From an uncultured Pseudomonadales bacterium (GTDB lineage Bacteria; Pseudomonadota; Gammaproteobacteria; Pseudomonadales; Pseudohongiellaceae): a stretch of 64,000 nucleotides of DNA. The translations under genes and the position numbers were made by a program. Positions 1 to 9,771 of this stretch are shown piece after piece (the stretch's first letter is position 1; each line of letters starts with the position of its first letter). The notes below the pieces were generated by a model. It was not told where the DNA came from. It did not search any database and worked only from the letters and a program-made list of their open reading frames with translations. The stretch spans positions 248,001-312,000 of the forward strand of contig CALTDI010000010.1 in assembly GCA_943842505.1 (NCBI GenBank). Direction: 5' to 3'.

Positions 1-1311
1 GCGCTGCTCGGTGGTCGCATCGGTTTTTTGCCAGCGTTCATCGCGCTTACTCTGTATTCCATGTTGCCGATAGTGCGCAACACAGTTACTGGCCTGGAGT
101 CGGTCTCAGCCTCGGTAGTCGAGGCGGCCAGGGGCATAGGCATGTCGCCGCATCAGATTTTGCGTGAGGTGAAGTTGCCACTGGCGATGCCAGTAATTGT
201 TGCCGGCATACGCACCGCCATGGTTTGGACAGTGGGCTTGGCGACCCTGTCTACCCTGGTTGGCGCGACCAGTTTCGGTAACTACATTTTTACCGGTATT
301 CAGACGCGTAATCTGGTGGCGGTTACGGTAGGCAGCTTGGCCTCTGCAGCGTTGGCGGTGGGTCTGGATGGTCTGATTGCTGCGATACAGTGGCTGTTGG
401 AGAAACGCAATGAGGCGGTGGATTCCGCAAGGCTAAGATCTATTCGGCGCAGTGTCTATACCGCCATAGCAGTGATTATATGTATCGTTCTCTATGGCTT
501 GCTGCCACAGCCGCGGGCAGACTTTATCGTGGCGGGGAAGCCCTTTACCGAGCAGTACATCATGGTAGGTCTGTTAGCGGCTGAACTAGAGGAAGCGGGT
601 TTCAAGGTTGAGCAGCGTCTTGGCCTGGGATCGGATGTCGTATTCGAAGCGGTGAGTAACGGTACTGTCGATCTGTATGTTGAGTACACCGGTACGATCT
701 GGTCGAGCTATATGAATCAACAAGGCAATCCTGGCAGAGAGGCAATTAGAACTGGCGTTATAGACTATCTGGAGCGGCAGGGCGTGGTCACGCTGGGCTT
801 CACCGGCTTTCAGAATCGCTACGCGTTGGCGATGCGACGCGATCGCGCCGAAGAGTTAGGCATCGCATCGATCGAAGATTTGGTGCCGCTTGCAGGCGGG
901 TTGTCGGCGGGGGCCGACCTGGAATTCTTCGGCCGCTCGGAGTGGCTTCGCCTGCGTGACCTGTACAACATGGATTTCTCCAACAAGCTCACCTTCGACC
1001 CTTCGCTGATGTACACCGCTGTGGTTGAGGGGCAGGTTGACCTGATTAGTGCCTATACTACAGACGGGCGTGTTGCAGCCTTCGATCTTGTGTTACTGGA
1101 AGATCCGCGCAATGCCTTGCTCGCCTATGATGCCATGCTATTAGCCTCGGATGCGGCGGCGGCCAATCCGGCTTTTGTGCAGGCTGTGGATTCGATAATC
1201 GATCGCATTTCCGATGTGGCGATGCGCCAGGCGAATAGGCTGGTCGATGTTGACGGCGAGTCGGTCAATGCAGCCATCGAATATCTGCGTCCCCGGTTGC
1301 GCTCTAATTAG
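1..1311 (+). CDS. Betaine/osmoprotectant ABC permease fused to binding protein (5' partial)
   Basis: The reading frame is open from base 1, so the gene begins left of the window; 436 residues are visible. Residues 1-130 are the end of a binding-protein-dependent permease: the EAA loop (EAARGIGMSPHQILREVKLP) is clear and followed by membrane segments. A further hydrophobic segment near residues 150-165 leads into an OpuAC/ProX-type substrate-binding domain (about 170-430) starting FIVAGKPFTEQ, with the family's YVEYTGT stretch. This fused layout is known in OpuBC/OpuCC-like choline, betaine or related quaternary-amine importers, where the binding domain is tethered to the membrane rather than free. 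The ATPase is expected upstream. The exact substrate cannot be read from the sequence. The next gene starts 87 bp downstream. Confidence 0.85.
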   Translation, partial: ALLGGRIGFLPAFIALTLYSMLPIVRNTVTGLESVSASVVEAARGIGMSPHQILREVKLPLAMPVIVAGIRTAMVWTVGLATLSTLVGATSFGNYIFTGIQTRNLVAVTVGSLASAALAVGLDGLIAAIQWLLEKRNEAVDSARLRSIRRSVYTAIAVIICIVLYGLLPQPRADFIVAGKPFTEQYIMVGLLAAELEEAGFKVEQRLGLGSDVVFEAVSNGTVDLYVEYTGTIWSSYMNQQGNPGREAIRTGVIDYLERQGVVTLGFTGFQNRYALAMRRDRAEELGIASIEDLVPLAGGLSAGADLEFFGRSEWLRLRDLYNMDFSNKLTFDPSLMYTAVVEGQVDLISAYTTDGRVAAFDLVLLEDPRNALLAYDAMLLASDAAAANPAFVQAVDSIIDRISDVAMRQANRLVDVDGESVNAAIEYLRPRLRSN

Positions 1312-1398
1312 CACAGACGCCCCCGTAGCATTGGCAGCCGAGTTGGCACTTGTTAGACTGCTCTCTCTTCTAGCGAATGCAACAAGGCTCCACTAGCT

Positions 1399-3156
1399 GT
1401 GACCAATAACGATATCGTTCTCACCATTCTCAGCTGCGTGTTCTTTATGGGATTGGTGGCCTGGGTTTCCTATAGCAAGACCCGTGGTGAGGTCAGCACA
1501 AGAGACGGATACTTTCTGGCGGGAAGGGGGCTTAGCGCGATCTTCATCGCTGGGTCCATGTTGCTTACGAACCTGTCTGCCGAGCAGCTTATTGGACTAA
1601 ATGGCTCCGCCTACGGCTTCAATATGAGCAGTATGGCATGGGAAGTGACAGCTGCCGTCGCGACTATCTGCATGGCCTTTATCTTCCTGCCGCGCTACCT
1701 CGCTGGTGCCTTTACTACCCTGCCGGAGTTCTTGAATGACAGATTCGACGACGGGGTGCGCCGCATGTCGGTCATTTTGTTCATGGTTGGCTATGGCTTG
1801 GTCACTATCCCATCGGTCCTATACTCCGGCTCGATCGCTGTCTTACAGCTGTTCGACGTTCCCGCACTCTTCGATATCCCTTATAGCCAGGCGCTGGTGT
1901 TAACGATCATCTGCATCGGCTGCGTAGGCGCCGTGTATGCGGTTTTCGGTGGGCTGCGTGCGGTTGCTATTTCCGATACTCTCAATGGCGCCGGCCTACT
2001 CGTAATAGGTATAGCGGTTCCGCTTCTCGGTCTGTCTGCGCTGGGTGATGGCAGTGTCGGCGAGGGTCTCAGTATTATCACCAGCACCGAGACGCAGAAG
2101 CTCAATGCTATCGGCTCCTCGTCGGATCCAACTCCCTTCGCCACCCTGTTCACCGGCATGCTATTCGCGAATCTATTCTACTGGTGTACAAATCAGTATG
2201 TTATTCAGCGCACGCTAGGGGCGAAGAACCTCGCCGAGGGGCAGAAGGGTGTGTTGTTCTCTGGCTTCTTCAAGGTGCTGGTGCCCTTCATGATGATGAT
2301 TCCCGGTGTGATCGCGTTTCACATGTACGGCGATGGCCTGGCGACTATCGACCTTGCCTATCCGCAATTGATTCGAGACGTGCTGCCAGTCTATGCCACC
2401 GGCTTCTTTCTGGCAGTGCTTTTAGGTGCGGTGTTCAGTTCCTTCAATTCACTGCTCAATAGTGCGGCGACTCTTTTCTGCCTCGATGTCTACGCGCCGA
2501 TGAAGAAAGAGCCGCTAACGGATGCGCATTTGCTGCGTGTCGCCAAGATCGCCAGTATCGTTATTGCCTTGTTCTCATTCATAGTGGCGCCCCTATTACA
2601 GTTCGCACCGGAAGGGCTTTGGCAGATTATTCGAATCTTTACCGGCTTCTACAATATTCCTGTCATCGCTATCGTAGTCGTTGGGCTGTTTACAAAGAGA
2701 GTGCCCGCGTTGGGACCGAAGATTGTTATCGTGTTTCACATTATCGCCTATGGTCTCTTTCAGTTTGCTTTCAACGATCTGCTAGGTATTCACTTCTTAC
2801 ATCTGTATGCCATTCTGTTTATCGCCGAGGTGGGTATCATGTTGGCGGTAGGACATTTCTATCCGCGAGCCCAGGCATGGAGTTATGCCGCACACAACAA
2901 GGTAGACATGCGCCCCTGGCGTTTCGCGATTCCCTGTGCCACTACCTTAATGTCCTGTGTTATTGCTCTGTATCTGCTTTTCTCACCAGTTGGTCTGGTT
3001 GATGGGCTAAGCGCCGCTTTCTGGCCGCTGCTTAGCCTGCTGATTGTGCTCAATGCGCTTGTCTGGTGGTGGATTGCGCGTCATGATACGCCGGCCCTGG
3101 TGTTAATGGGGGCAGGTAGGGGCGCCAAGCCAGACACACTAAGCGAAGATATTTGA
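1399..3156 (+). CDS. Sodium:solute symporter (SSS family)
   Basis: A 585-residue polytopic inner-membrane protein with about 13-14 hydrophobic segments. The N-terminal part (YFLAGRGLSAIFIAGSMLLTNLSAEQLIGL) is typical of the SSS/SLC5 family, close to YidK-like sugar or inositol carriers, which couple uptake to sodium. The start is GTG; a TTG/ATG further in would cut the first helix. Only 4 bp separate its stop from the next gene, so it probably leads an operon with the Gfo/Idh/MocA oxidoreductase, aldo/keto reductase and dioxygenase. That context suggests import of a polyol, sugar or similar hydroxylated compound that the following enzymes oxidise. Substrate is inferred only. Confidence 0.88.
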   Translation: MTNNDIVLTILSCVFFMGLVAWVSYSKTRGEVSTRDGYFLAGRGLSAIFIAGSMLLTNLSAEQLIGLNGSAYGFNMSSMAWEVTAAVATICMAFIFLPRYLAGAFTTLPEFLNDRFDDGVRRMSVILFMVGYGLVTIPSVLYSGSIAVLQLFDVPALFDIPYSQALVLTIICIGCVGAVYAVFGGLRAVAISDTLNGAGLLVIGIAVPLLGLSALGDGSVGEGLSIITSTETQKLNAIGSSSDPTPFATLFTGMLFANLFYWCTNQYVIQRTLGAKNLAEGQKGVLFSGFFKVLVPFMMMIPGVIAFHMYGDGLATIDLAYPQLIRDVLPVYATGFFLAVLLGAVFSSFNSLLNSAATLFCLDVYAPMKKEPLTDAHLLRVAKIASIVIALFSFIVAPLLQFAPEGLWQIIRIFTGFYNIPVIAIVVVGLFTKRVPALGPKIVIVFHIIAYGLFQFAFNDLLGIHFLHLYAILFIAEVGIMLAVGHFYPRAQAWSYAAHNKVDMRPWRFAIPCATTLMSCVIALYLLFSPVGLVDGLSAAFWPLLSLLIVLNALVWWWIARHDTPALVLMGAGRGAKPDTLSEDI

Positions 3157-3160
3157 AAAG

Positions 3161-4384
3161 ATGACTGATTCTAAAAAGCCAAGACTACGTTCGTTCGAGA
3201 CCGCTGTTAATCAGCAGCATATCCCGGAGTCGGATAAGTACCTGTATCGAGTCGATGCTCCAATCCATAAGCTGGTTGTTATAGGAACCGGAACCATCGG
3301 ACAGGAACATATGCGTGTGGCGGCGACCCTGGGTCGTGCAAGCGTGCATGGCATCTTCGATACCAGCGAGCAGAGCATGGATGCGGCCGAGTCGGCCTAC
3401 AGGAATTATTCGGCAGATACCCCCATGCGTTATGCCGATCTGAAATCGGCCTGCATGGACCCGGCCGTAGACGCGATATTTATCTGCACGCCAAATTTCA
3501 CGCATTTCGATGTCTTGCAGGTGGCGCTTGAGTCGGGCAAGCCAATCTTTCTTGAGAAGCCGATGGCGACCACACTAGCCGATGCGGCACGAATCGTAGA
3601 GCAGGGAAATGATTACGCCGAGTTTATTCAGATAGGGCTGCAGTATCGCTATAAGGCACAGTATGTGGAGGCTTTTCAGGAAGCGCTGGAGAGAAAATCC
3701 CTGGGTGCTATAAAGACTATAAGCATGAGCGAGTATCGGCCGCCGTTTCTGGATAAGGTAGGGCAGTGGAATAAATTTAATGAATACAGCGGGGGCACCC
3801 TGGTCGAAAAGTGTTGCCACTATTTCGATCTGATCAATCTGCTCGCGGACGCGAAGCCCCGGCGCGTGTATGCCAGCGGTGGTCAGGCGGTCAATTTTCT
3901 GGATTTCGAGAGAGAAGGAAAGAAGTCCGACATCGACGATCATGGCTTCGTGACGATCGATTACAGCAATGGTGTGCGTGCTAGTTTTACTCTTAATATG
4001 TTCTGCCCCGATTTCTATGAAGAGCTAGTAGTCAGCGGCACCGAGGGTAGGTTGTTGGCTTATGAGAGGGTAGACCTGCAACAATTGAAATCGCCGGATA
4101 CTTCAGTCTCCGTCTATCTCGGCGAGCAGGGCGCCTCGCGCTCTACTAAGCTGAGTTATCCGGCGGCGATAGAACAGTCTGGACATCATGGTGCGACCTA
4201 CTATGAGCACATTGCATTCCTCGATCGACTGGAAGGGGAGGCGGTAGACAGCGCAACACCCTTGCAGGGTCTATGGGCGATGATTGTCGCAAGCGCCGCG
4301 CAGGAATCGATCGCTACAGGTGGGGCGATCGATATAGCTAATTTTATCGAACAACATAATTTGACTGCTGCGCTCGATTCGTAG
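3161..4384 (+). CDS. Gfo/Idh/MocA family NAD(P)-dependent oxidoreductase
   Basis: A 407-residue cytosolic dehydrogenase. A Rossmann fold begins near residue 37 (VVIGTGTIGQEHMR), and the family's FLEKPMA motif follows at about residue 130, where the EKP lysine is the usual catalytic or cofactor-contacting residue. The C-terminal half matches the family's substrate-binding domain (GGTLVEKCCHYFDL). Members oxidise or reduce sugars, inositols and related polyols. The N-terminus carries about 35 extra residues before the Rossmann fold. It starts 4 bp after the symporter stop and is surely co-transcribed with it. The precise substrate is unknown. Confidence 0.87.
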   Translation: MTDSKKPRLRSFETAVNQQHIPESDKYLYRVDAPIHKLVVIGTGTIGQEHMRVAATLGRASVHGIFDTSEQSMDAAESAYRNYSADTPMRYADLKSACMDPAVDAIFICTPNFTHFDVLQVALESGKPIFLEKPMATTLADAARIVEQGNDYAEFIQIGLQYRYKAQYVEAFQEALERKSLGAIKTISMSEYRPPFLDKVGQWNKFNEYSGGTLVEKCCHYFDLINLLADAKPRRVYASGGQAVNFLDFEREGKKSDIDDHGFVTIDYSNGVRASFTLNMFCPDFYEELVVSGTEGRLLAYERVDLQQLKSPDTSVSVYLGEQGASRSTKLSYPAAIEQSGHHGATYYEHIAFLDRLEGEAVDSATPLQGLWAMIVASAAQESIATGGAIDIANFIEQHNLTAALDS

Positions 4385-4427
4385 CAGTTGTTATACAACT
4401 AGAGAATATTTGGAGTTGGAAGAGCGC

Positions 4428-5405
4428 ATGACATCAACGATAGACGTAGCTGATAAGGCAATGCCAGCGGTAGGCCTGGGACTGTGGAAGATAGATTCCC
4501 AGCAGACTGCCCAGGTGGTGTGCAACGCCATAGAGATAGGCTATAGGCATCTGGATAGCGCAGCCGATTATGGCAATGAGCTTGAGGTTGGTGCGGGAAT
4601 AGCCCAGGCTTTGACTAAGGGCTTGTGTTCTCGAGAGGATCTTTGGATAACCTCAAAGCTCTGGAACACCTATCATAATCCTGAGCACGTGGAGGCTGCG
4701 TGCCGCAAAACTCTGCAAGATCTAGGCGTAGAATATCTGGATCTGTATCTGATTCACTTTCCTATTTCTCTGCAATTTGTAGATTTTGAAACGCGCTACC
4801 CACCGGAATGGTTCTTCGACCCCTCTGCCGCCCAACCGAAGATGCAGATAGATCCGGTGCCCCTGAGTGATACCTGGAAAGCCATGGAGGCGCTGCAGGA
4901 GAAAGGCTTGGTGAAGAATATCGGTGTCTGTAACTATAATAGTGGCCTGCTTCATGATCTGATGGCCTATGCCGAGATAAAGCCGGCCATGTTGCAGATA
5001 GAGTCACACCCGTATCTAACGCAAGACAGTCTTATTCGCGCGGCACAGGCCTACTCAATAGCAGTAACGGCTTTTTCTCCCCTGGGCGCTCTTTCCTATG
5101 TGTCGCTAGACATGGCCAGTGAAAATGAATCGGTGTTACAACAGCAGGCAGTCATTGCCGCGGCGCAGCGGCTACAGCGCAGTCCGGCACAGATTGTTCT
5201 GCGTTGGGGTATTCAGCGCAACACCGCGGTGATTCCGAAAACCATCAATCCCGATCGTCTCAAAGAGAATCTTGCCTTGTTCGATTTCGAGCTTAGTGAT
5301 GAAGAGATGGCGGCTATCTCGGCACTGAATCAGAATAGACGCTTCAATGATCCCGGCGTTTTCTGCGATCTGGCGTTTAATACTTTCTATCCTATTTATG
5401 ACTAG
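4428..5405 (+). CDS. Aldo/keto reductase
   Basis: A 325-residue (beta/alpha)8 NADPH-dependent reductase. The catalytic tetrad is visible: Asp and Tyr in LDSAADYGNE, Lys in WITSKLWNTYH and His in LDLYLIHFP. The C-terminal NADPH site is present (VIPKTINPDRLKENL). I chose ATG 4428 because GGAAGAG lies just upstream; a TTG at 4410 is in frame but has no better ribosome site. It belongs to the 1.4-6.4 kb operon, 43 bp after the oxidoreductase, and probably interconverts a carbonyl and an alcohol in the same pathway. Confidence 0.86.
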   Translation: MTSTIDVADKAMPAVGLGLWKIDSQQTAQVVCNAIEIGYRHLDSAADYGNELEVGAGIAQALTKGLCSREDLWITSKLWNTYHNPEHVEAACRKTLQDLGVEYLDLYLIHFPISLQFVDFETRYPPEWFFDPSAAQPKMQIDPVPLSDTWKAMEALQEKGLVKNIGVCNYNSGLLHDLMAYAEIKPAMLQIESHPYLTQDSLIRAAQAYSIAVTAFSPLGALSYVSLDMASENESVLQQQAVIAAAQRLQRSPAQIVLRWGIQRNTAVIPKTINPDRLKENLALFDFELSDEEMAAISALNQNRRFNDPGVFCDLAFNTFYPIYD

Positions 5406-5456
5406 TGGCTCTATGCTTATCGATGTGCCGATTAACAACACTGCGACTGACTAACA

Positions 5457-6437
5457 ATGAATGCATTGCCAATAGAAGAAATCACACTGAAGCGGCAGCA
5501 GCAATATAGCGATATCTTCCCACTCGCCTACGCCGCAAAAGAGCAAGGTCTGGAGCTGGCCGATGTTCACGAGTGGATACGGGAGAACAAGGGACGATTG
5601 TTAGAGCAATTGTCTCAACATGGCGCAATTCTTTTTAGGGGCTTGCCGGTTAATTCCGATGTCGATTTCGATAGTGTGATTCGCAGTTTCGGTCTCAAGA
5701 ATTTTACCTATGCCGAGTCGTTATCCAATGCCGTTCGTCGCAATCGAACCGAGCGCGTGTTTACCGCCAATGAGGCGCCGGCTTCTGTTTCTATCTATCT
5801 GCATCATGAGATGGCGCAGACACCAATCTATCCCTCAAAACTGTTCTTCTATTGTGAACAAGCAGCCAGCAGTGGTGGAGCAACGCCGCTGTGCCGTTCC
5901 GATATTTTGTTGCAGGAGTTAGAAAAACAGGCGCCTCGCTTTGTGGCAGATTGTGCAGAGAAGGGCGTGCGCTATTCCAATGTGATGCCGGGCCTGGATG
6001 ACCCTGAGTCGGGACAGGGGCGCAGTTGGCGCAGCACGCTGAGTACCGACGACAAGACCGCTGCCGAGGATAAGCTGCGGAAACTGGGCTACGAGTGGCT
6101 GTGGTTAGAGCAAGATAGCCTGCGCGTTACTACACCAGTGCTGCCGGCGATTCGAGAGACAAGTAGCGGAAGGAAGGTGTTCTTTAATCAGCTCATAGCG
6201 GCATTTCGTGGCTGGAGTGACACGCGTAACGCTGCTGAGAAATCTATTCGTTTCGGCGACAACTCGCAGATCAGTGCTGAGGCTATGGCTGAGGCAATAG
6301 CACTTGGGGATGAGCTTAGCTTCGATATTCCCTGGCAGACTGGAGACGTTGCCCTGGTGGATAACTTCCTGGTAATGCACGGACGCCGACCTTTTGAGGG
6401 TCAGCGCCGCGTGTTGGCATCATTAATAGCAGACTAG
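5457..6437 (+). CDS. TauD/TfdA-family Fe(II)/2-oxoglutarate dioxygenase
   Basis: A 326-residue protein of the TauD/SyrP-like dioxygenase group. GAILFRGLPV near residue 62 is the conserved N-terminal strand; LHHEMAQT at about 118 supplies the first metal His and the acidic ligand (Glu instead of the more common Asp); MHGRRPFEGQRR near the C-terminus supplies the distal His and the 2-oxoglutarate arginine. Such enzymes hydroxylate, desaturate or cleave amino acids and other small acids. It is the last gene of the operon, ending 5 bp before a convergent gene. Glu in place of Asp is seen in part of the family and is not by itself a defect. Confidence 0.83.
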   Translation: MNALPIEEITLKRQQQYSDIFPLAYAAKEQGLELADVHEWIRENKGRLLEQLSQHGAILFRGLPVNSDVDFDSVIRSFGLKNFTYAESLSNAVRRNRTERVFTANEAPASVSIYLHHEMAQTPIYPSKLFFYCEQAASSGGATPLCRSDILLQELEKQAPRFVADCAEKGVRYSNVMPGLDDPESGQGRSWRSTLSTDDKTAAEDKLRKLGYEWLWLEQDSLRVTTPVLPAIRETSSGRKVFFNQLIAAFRGWSDTRNAAEKSIRFGDNSQISAEAMAEAIALGDELSFDIPWQTGDVALVDNFLVMHGRRPFEGQRRVLASLIAD

Positions 6438-6442
6438 GTTTT

Positions 6443-7201
6443 CTATTTTACGTAGAGAGTCAGAAATTGGCTGGTATTGCCGCGTATAGAAGGCGCGAAA
6501 ACACTGTTATTCAAGGGGTCGTCCGGATTCTTCAATATGTCGGAAGAGGCAACGACGCTCAGCCCCGCCTGCTCCGCCATCTGCGTTACCCAACTTTCCT
6601 GTATACGGTGGGCCGTTCCGCCGGCTTCGAGTCCGGTGCCAGCAGCAGCCTGGTGGTCGGAAGAGAGGAATAGACCGCCGGGTTTTAATACTCTTGCGAT
6701 CTCACTAAAGGCGCCAGTGGCGTCGCCCAGGCTCACACCATCGGGTTCGAAACCGAGTTCGTGTGGTCCCTGAATCCAGGTCACCATGTCGATCGAATTA
6801 TCTGCAGCATCAAGCTCGTCGAAGTTGGTAATGCTAACGGTAACATTTGCCAGACGATTGTTTGCGGTGCGCACATCGATGCCGTCGCCTACGAATCCCA
6901 TTAGGCCGGGAGCGTGCTGTAAGATTACACTGCCATTGCGGCCTACCGCGCGGCTAAGAATTTCTGTGTAGTAGCCGCCGCCTGCTTCCAGTTCCAATAC
7001 ATCCATGCCTGTCTGCAGTCCTGCGAATGCCAACACTAGCGTCGGCTTGCGTCTATCATCGGCGTCGGCGTCGGCACTGGGGCGATCGGCATGTGCCAGA
7101 GCTGCCGCGACATTGGCGTCAGCCGCGTTGACCAGTCCAGCTGTCATCGCGAGAGTGCAAGCGGTGAGCAGGCCTAGTAGGGCTTTTTTCGAAAGGTTCA
7201 T
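6443..7201 (-). CDS. Class I SAM methyltransferase-like protein with signal peptide
   Basis: A 252-residue protein with an N-terminal signal peptide (about 26 residues, ending VNAADA), followed by a class I methyltransferase fold. Motif I is VLELEAGGGYYTEIL near residue 70, and VLKPGGLFLSSDH near 180 is the usual post-motif strand. Exported members of this family are known in many Gram-negative genomes but their reaction is unclear, since SAM is not normally available in the periplasm. It is on the minus strand, converging with the dioxygenase, with its own promoter region to the right (7202-7340). Confidence 0.78.
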   Translation of the reverse strand: MNLSKKALLGLLTACTLAMTAGLVNAADANVAAALAHADRPSADADADDRRKPTLVLAFAGLQTGMDVLELEAGGGYYTEILSRAVGRNGSVILQHAPGLMGFVGDGIDVRTANNRLANVTVSITNFDELDAADNSIDMVTWIQGPHELGFEPDGVSLGDATGAFSEIARVLKPGGLFLSSDHQAAAGTGLEAGGTAHRIQESWVTQMAEQAGLSVVASSDILKNPDDPLNNSVFAPSIRGNTSQFLTLYVK

Positions 7202-7336
7202 GAGTGACTCCTACCGCATAGGCGGCGTTTGTTTAAAATTTCTGTATCAGAGTTTGCCACGTCTGGCGAGAATTTACACTATCACTTGCTGGCATGCGCG
7301 AGTCTCAGTTCTGCGCGGCAGCTCGCGAATCCAATA

Positions 7337-7375
7337 AAAAGACCGCAAGGTTTTAAGCCCTTGCGGCCTTTTTAC
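7337..7375 (-). terminator. Intrinsic terminator (possibly bidirectional)
   Basis: A 9-bp GC-rich stem, ACCGCAAGG at 7342-7350 pairing with CCTTGCGGC at 7359-7367 (8 perfect pairs), is flanked by AAAAA on the left and TTTTT on the right. Read leftwards it terminates the rhodanese gene that ends at 7398; the symmetric A and T runs would let it work in both directions. Confidence 0.8.
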
Positions 7376-7397
7376 TTCTTTATGTATAGGGGGGTAG

Positions 7398-7727
7398 CTA
7401 CTGGTTTAAAACCACCCTGGCATCAGCGATTCCGCCTACATTTTCGACATTTGTGTAACCCAAGTCTTGCAGGGTTGTTTGGGCGATACCAGCTCTAACA
7501 CCGCTACGGCAGAACAGCTTGATAGGCGTGGACTTGTCCAAACCAAGGTCACTAATCCGTGCTGCGATTTCAGTGTGGGGAATGAGCTGTATGTCTTCGA
7601 TATGGTCTTCGTTGTATTCATCCATAGAGCGCACGTCAATCCAGACGGTGCGTGGAGCGAACACGCTGCAGGCAGAGAGTGCTATTGCGAGCAGGGCTAT
7701 AGTAGTGATGCGGCTAACGTTTCTCAT
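7398..7727 (-). CDS. Rhodanese-like domain lipoprotein
   Basis: A 109-residue protein with a lipobox (LSAC, Cys 20) and a single rhodanese domain. The active-site loop is FCRSGVRAG, with the catalytic cysteine near residue 73; the N-terminal DVRSMDEYNEDHI is the usual first motif. It resembles PspE-type periplasmic sulfurtransferases. It is predicted to be anchored in the cell envelope and to bind or transfer sulfane sulfur. A ribosome site AGGA lies 9 nt before the ATG. It stands alone, with a strong terminator behind it. Confidence 0.85.
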   Translation of the reverse strand: MRNVSRITTIALLAIALSACSVFAPRTVWIDVRSMDEYNEDHIEDIQLIPHTEIAARISDLGLDKSTPIKLFCRSGVRAGIAQTTLQDLGYTNVENVGGIADARVVLNQ

Positions 7728-7778
7728 TGTTATCGTTCCTCAAATAAAGCTGCTTTGAATTTGCCTTCCGAAATATTT

Positions 7779-9771
7779 CTAGTCTAGCTCGCTAATGATG
7801 TCAGCTAGCGTATCAACGATCATTGGATCGAACTTGCCGGATCTAACATATTTTCCGATCTCGTTCAGGGCGGCCTTGCCATCCCAGGGATCACGATAGG
7901 GGCGATTAGAGGTTAGGCTGATATAAGCCTCGGCTACCGCTAGAATGCGCGCGCCGACCGGTATGTTGTCACCTTGAATTCCTGCAGGATAACCCGAGCC
8001 ATCGTAGTTCTCGTGATGGCACTCGATAAGTTCTAGCATCTTCTCGTTCTCATAGCCGGCATTGCGTAGTTTGCGCACGCCCTCTCTCTGGATGCATATG
8101 GATATGAGTGAAATCATCCTCAGTTAGGCCGCCATTACGATTTAGAATATTTTCTGGCACGATTGTCTTACCAATCTCCGCAAGGTAACCGGCTTCGAGA
8201 ATGTCATGCTTTTCTTGATCGACCAGGTTCATTCGGTCGGCGATGAGGAATGCGGTAATTCCGGTCAGTCGTGAGAAGCCAACAGAGCCATCAATGCACT
8301 CCACGGGCAGGATGAAATCCTCAGGGTAGGTAACGAGTTTGTCTAGCTTGGGCTCTAAGTCTTCCAGGAGTTTCGCTGGCAGCTGCAGGCAACTATCTAG
8401 CGGATTCTTGAATGCAACGACTTCATACAGATGCACCGTGCTACGGCGGCCGCGTACGGTGAGATCGCGTTGCTGCTCCATAATTACCGAGTTCTCGGCA
8501 TAGGCAACTTTTACGTCGCTGTCGTCTGGTGCTAGCCCCATTGCGAATTTCAGGTGGATGTGAGCCTGCTCTGGATCGTTCGCTTCCTTTAACAGGCGCG
8601 CTAGTTCCACACGCATGGAGACATCGTTGGTGTTAGCGTCTACGGCCTTGATAAGTGCGCTGATCTCGTCAACCAAGGCAGGGTTTCCCGACTGCGTATA
8701 GGATGCGAGTCCGGATACAGGCTTGAAGTCGAAAATCTCGCTACATTCCTTGAAGGTGGCCTCGTCGACTGTGACAGCGCCAGGCTTGCACATGCCTTCG
8801 ATACGTGAAGCCAGGTTTACCGTGTCACCAAAGGCGGTAAAAGACTGACGCTTGGCTCCGATAATGCCCGTCGTGGCTACACCGGTGGACACGCCTACGC
8901 GTAGCTTGAATGGGTATTTTGAGCGTGACATTTTCTCTTGCATCTTCCAGGCACAGGCCACGGCAAGAAGGGGGTGTTTCTCATAGCGAATGGGTGCGCC
9001 AAATTCGGACATAATGCCGTCACCCATATACTTATCGATATGCGCATTGTAGTTGAGTAGAATCGTTTCCATGTCAGCGAGGTATTTGTTCAACTCGGTA
9101 ATCACGACTTCGGCGGAGTGATCTTCAGAATATTGAGTAAAGCCCTTTAGATCGGAAAACATCACGCTGATGCGCCGATTTTCGGTGCGGATGCGGCCTT
9201 CAATCATCAGCTTTACGACAGCTGGGTCCATGGTCGAGTAGAGCGTTTCCTCTACCTTCTCTTTGTGGGCTCTTATGGACTTCGTCTTCTCTTCCAATAC
9301 CCGTGTTCTTTCCTCAACCTTGTAATCCAGTTCAGATTCGAATTCACGGATTGTCGTCATGGTCTGTTCTAGTAGCTCCGCATTGCCGCTGGCCTCGGCT
9401 TTAGACCGCAGCGCCTCGGTCATCTTTTCCTGCAGCTCGCGGTGGGTAAAGCCAACGATGACAGCGGTCAGGATTAGGAAGCCAGCCCAGGTGAGGACCG
9501 AAGCCCAGAGGCCAAATATATCCATCTGCGCCATGAAGCGATCTGGATAGATACTGGCGAAGATGGCTATAACGAGGAAGGTGAAAAAAGCACCCAGTAC
9601 TCCTGAGCGAATGCCGAGATAATAAGAGCTCAATAATACCGGTAGATAGAAAAAGTTGAGGAAAGAAAGCTTCGATTCTACGACCCATACAATGGCACTC
9701 ACGAAGACTAGGATGACGAGGACAAAAACTCCTTCGAAGTTGTCGATCAAATACTGTTTTATTGGTTCCAT
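7779..9771 (-). CDS. Membrane class III nucleotide cyclase with degenerate HD-GYP domain; frameshifted
   Basis: Two overlapping frames, 9771-8050 (573 aa) and the in-phase remainder down to 7779, form one protein of about 660 residues. The N-terminus has about four membrane helices (residues 12-120), then a coiled coil, a class III cyclase domain (FSDLKGFT and KYMGDGIM supply the two metal aspartates; GDTVNLASRIE follows), and an HD-GYP domain. The frames join at the CCC run 8080-8082: removing one base restores HPERGVRKLRNAGY. In the HD-GYP part the HD pair is replaced by Ala-Glu (LAEIGK) and the late Asp by Glu (VAEAY), while HHE and DGSGYP remain, so it is probably not an active c-di-GMP phosphodiesterase. 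The frameshift may be a real mutation or a sequencing or assembly error. Confidence 0.8.
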
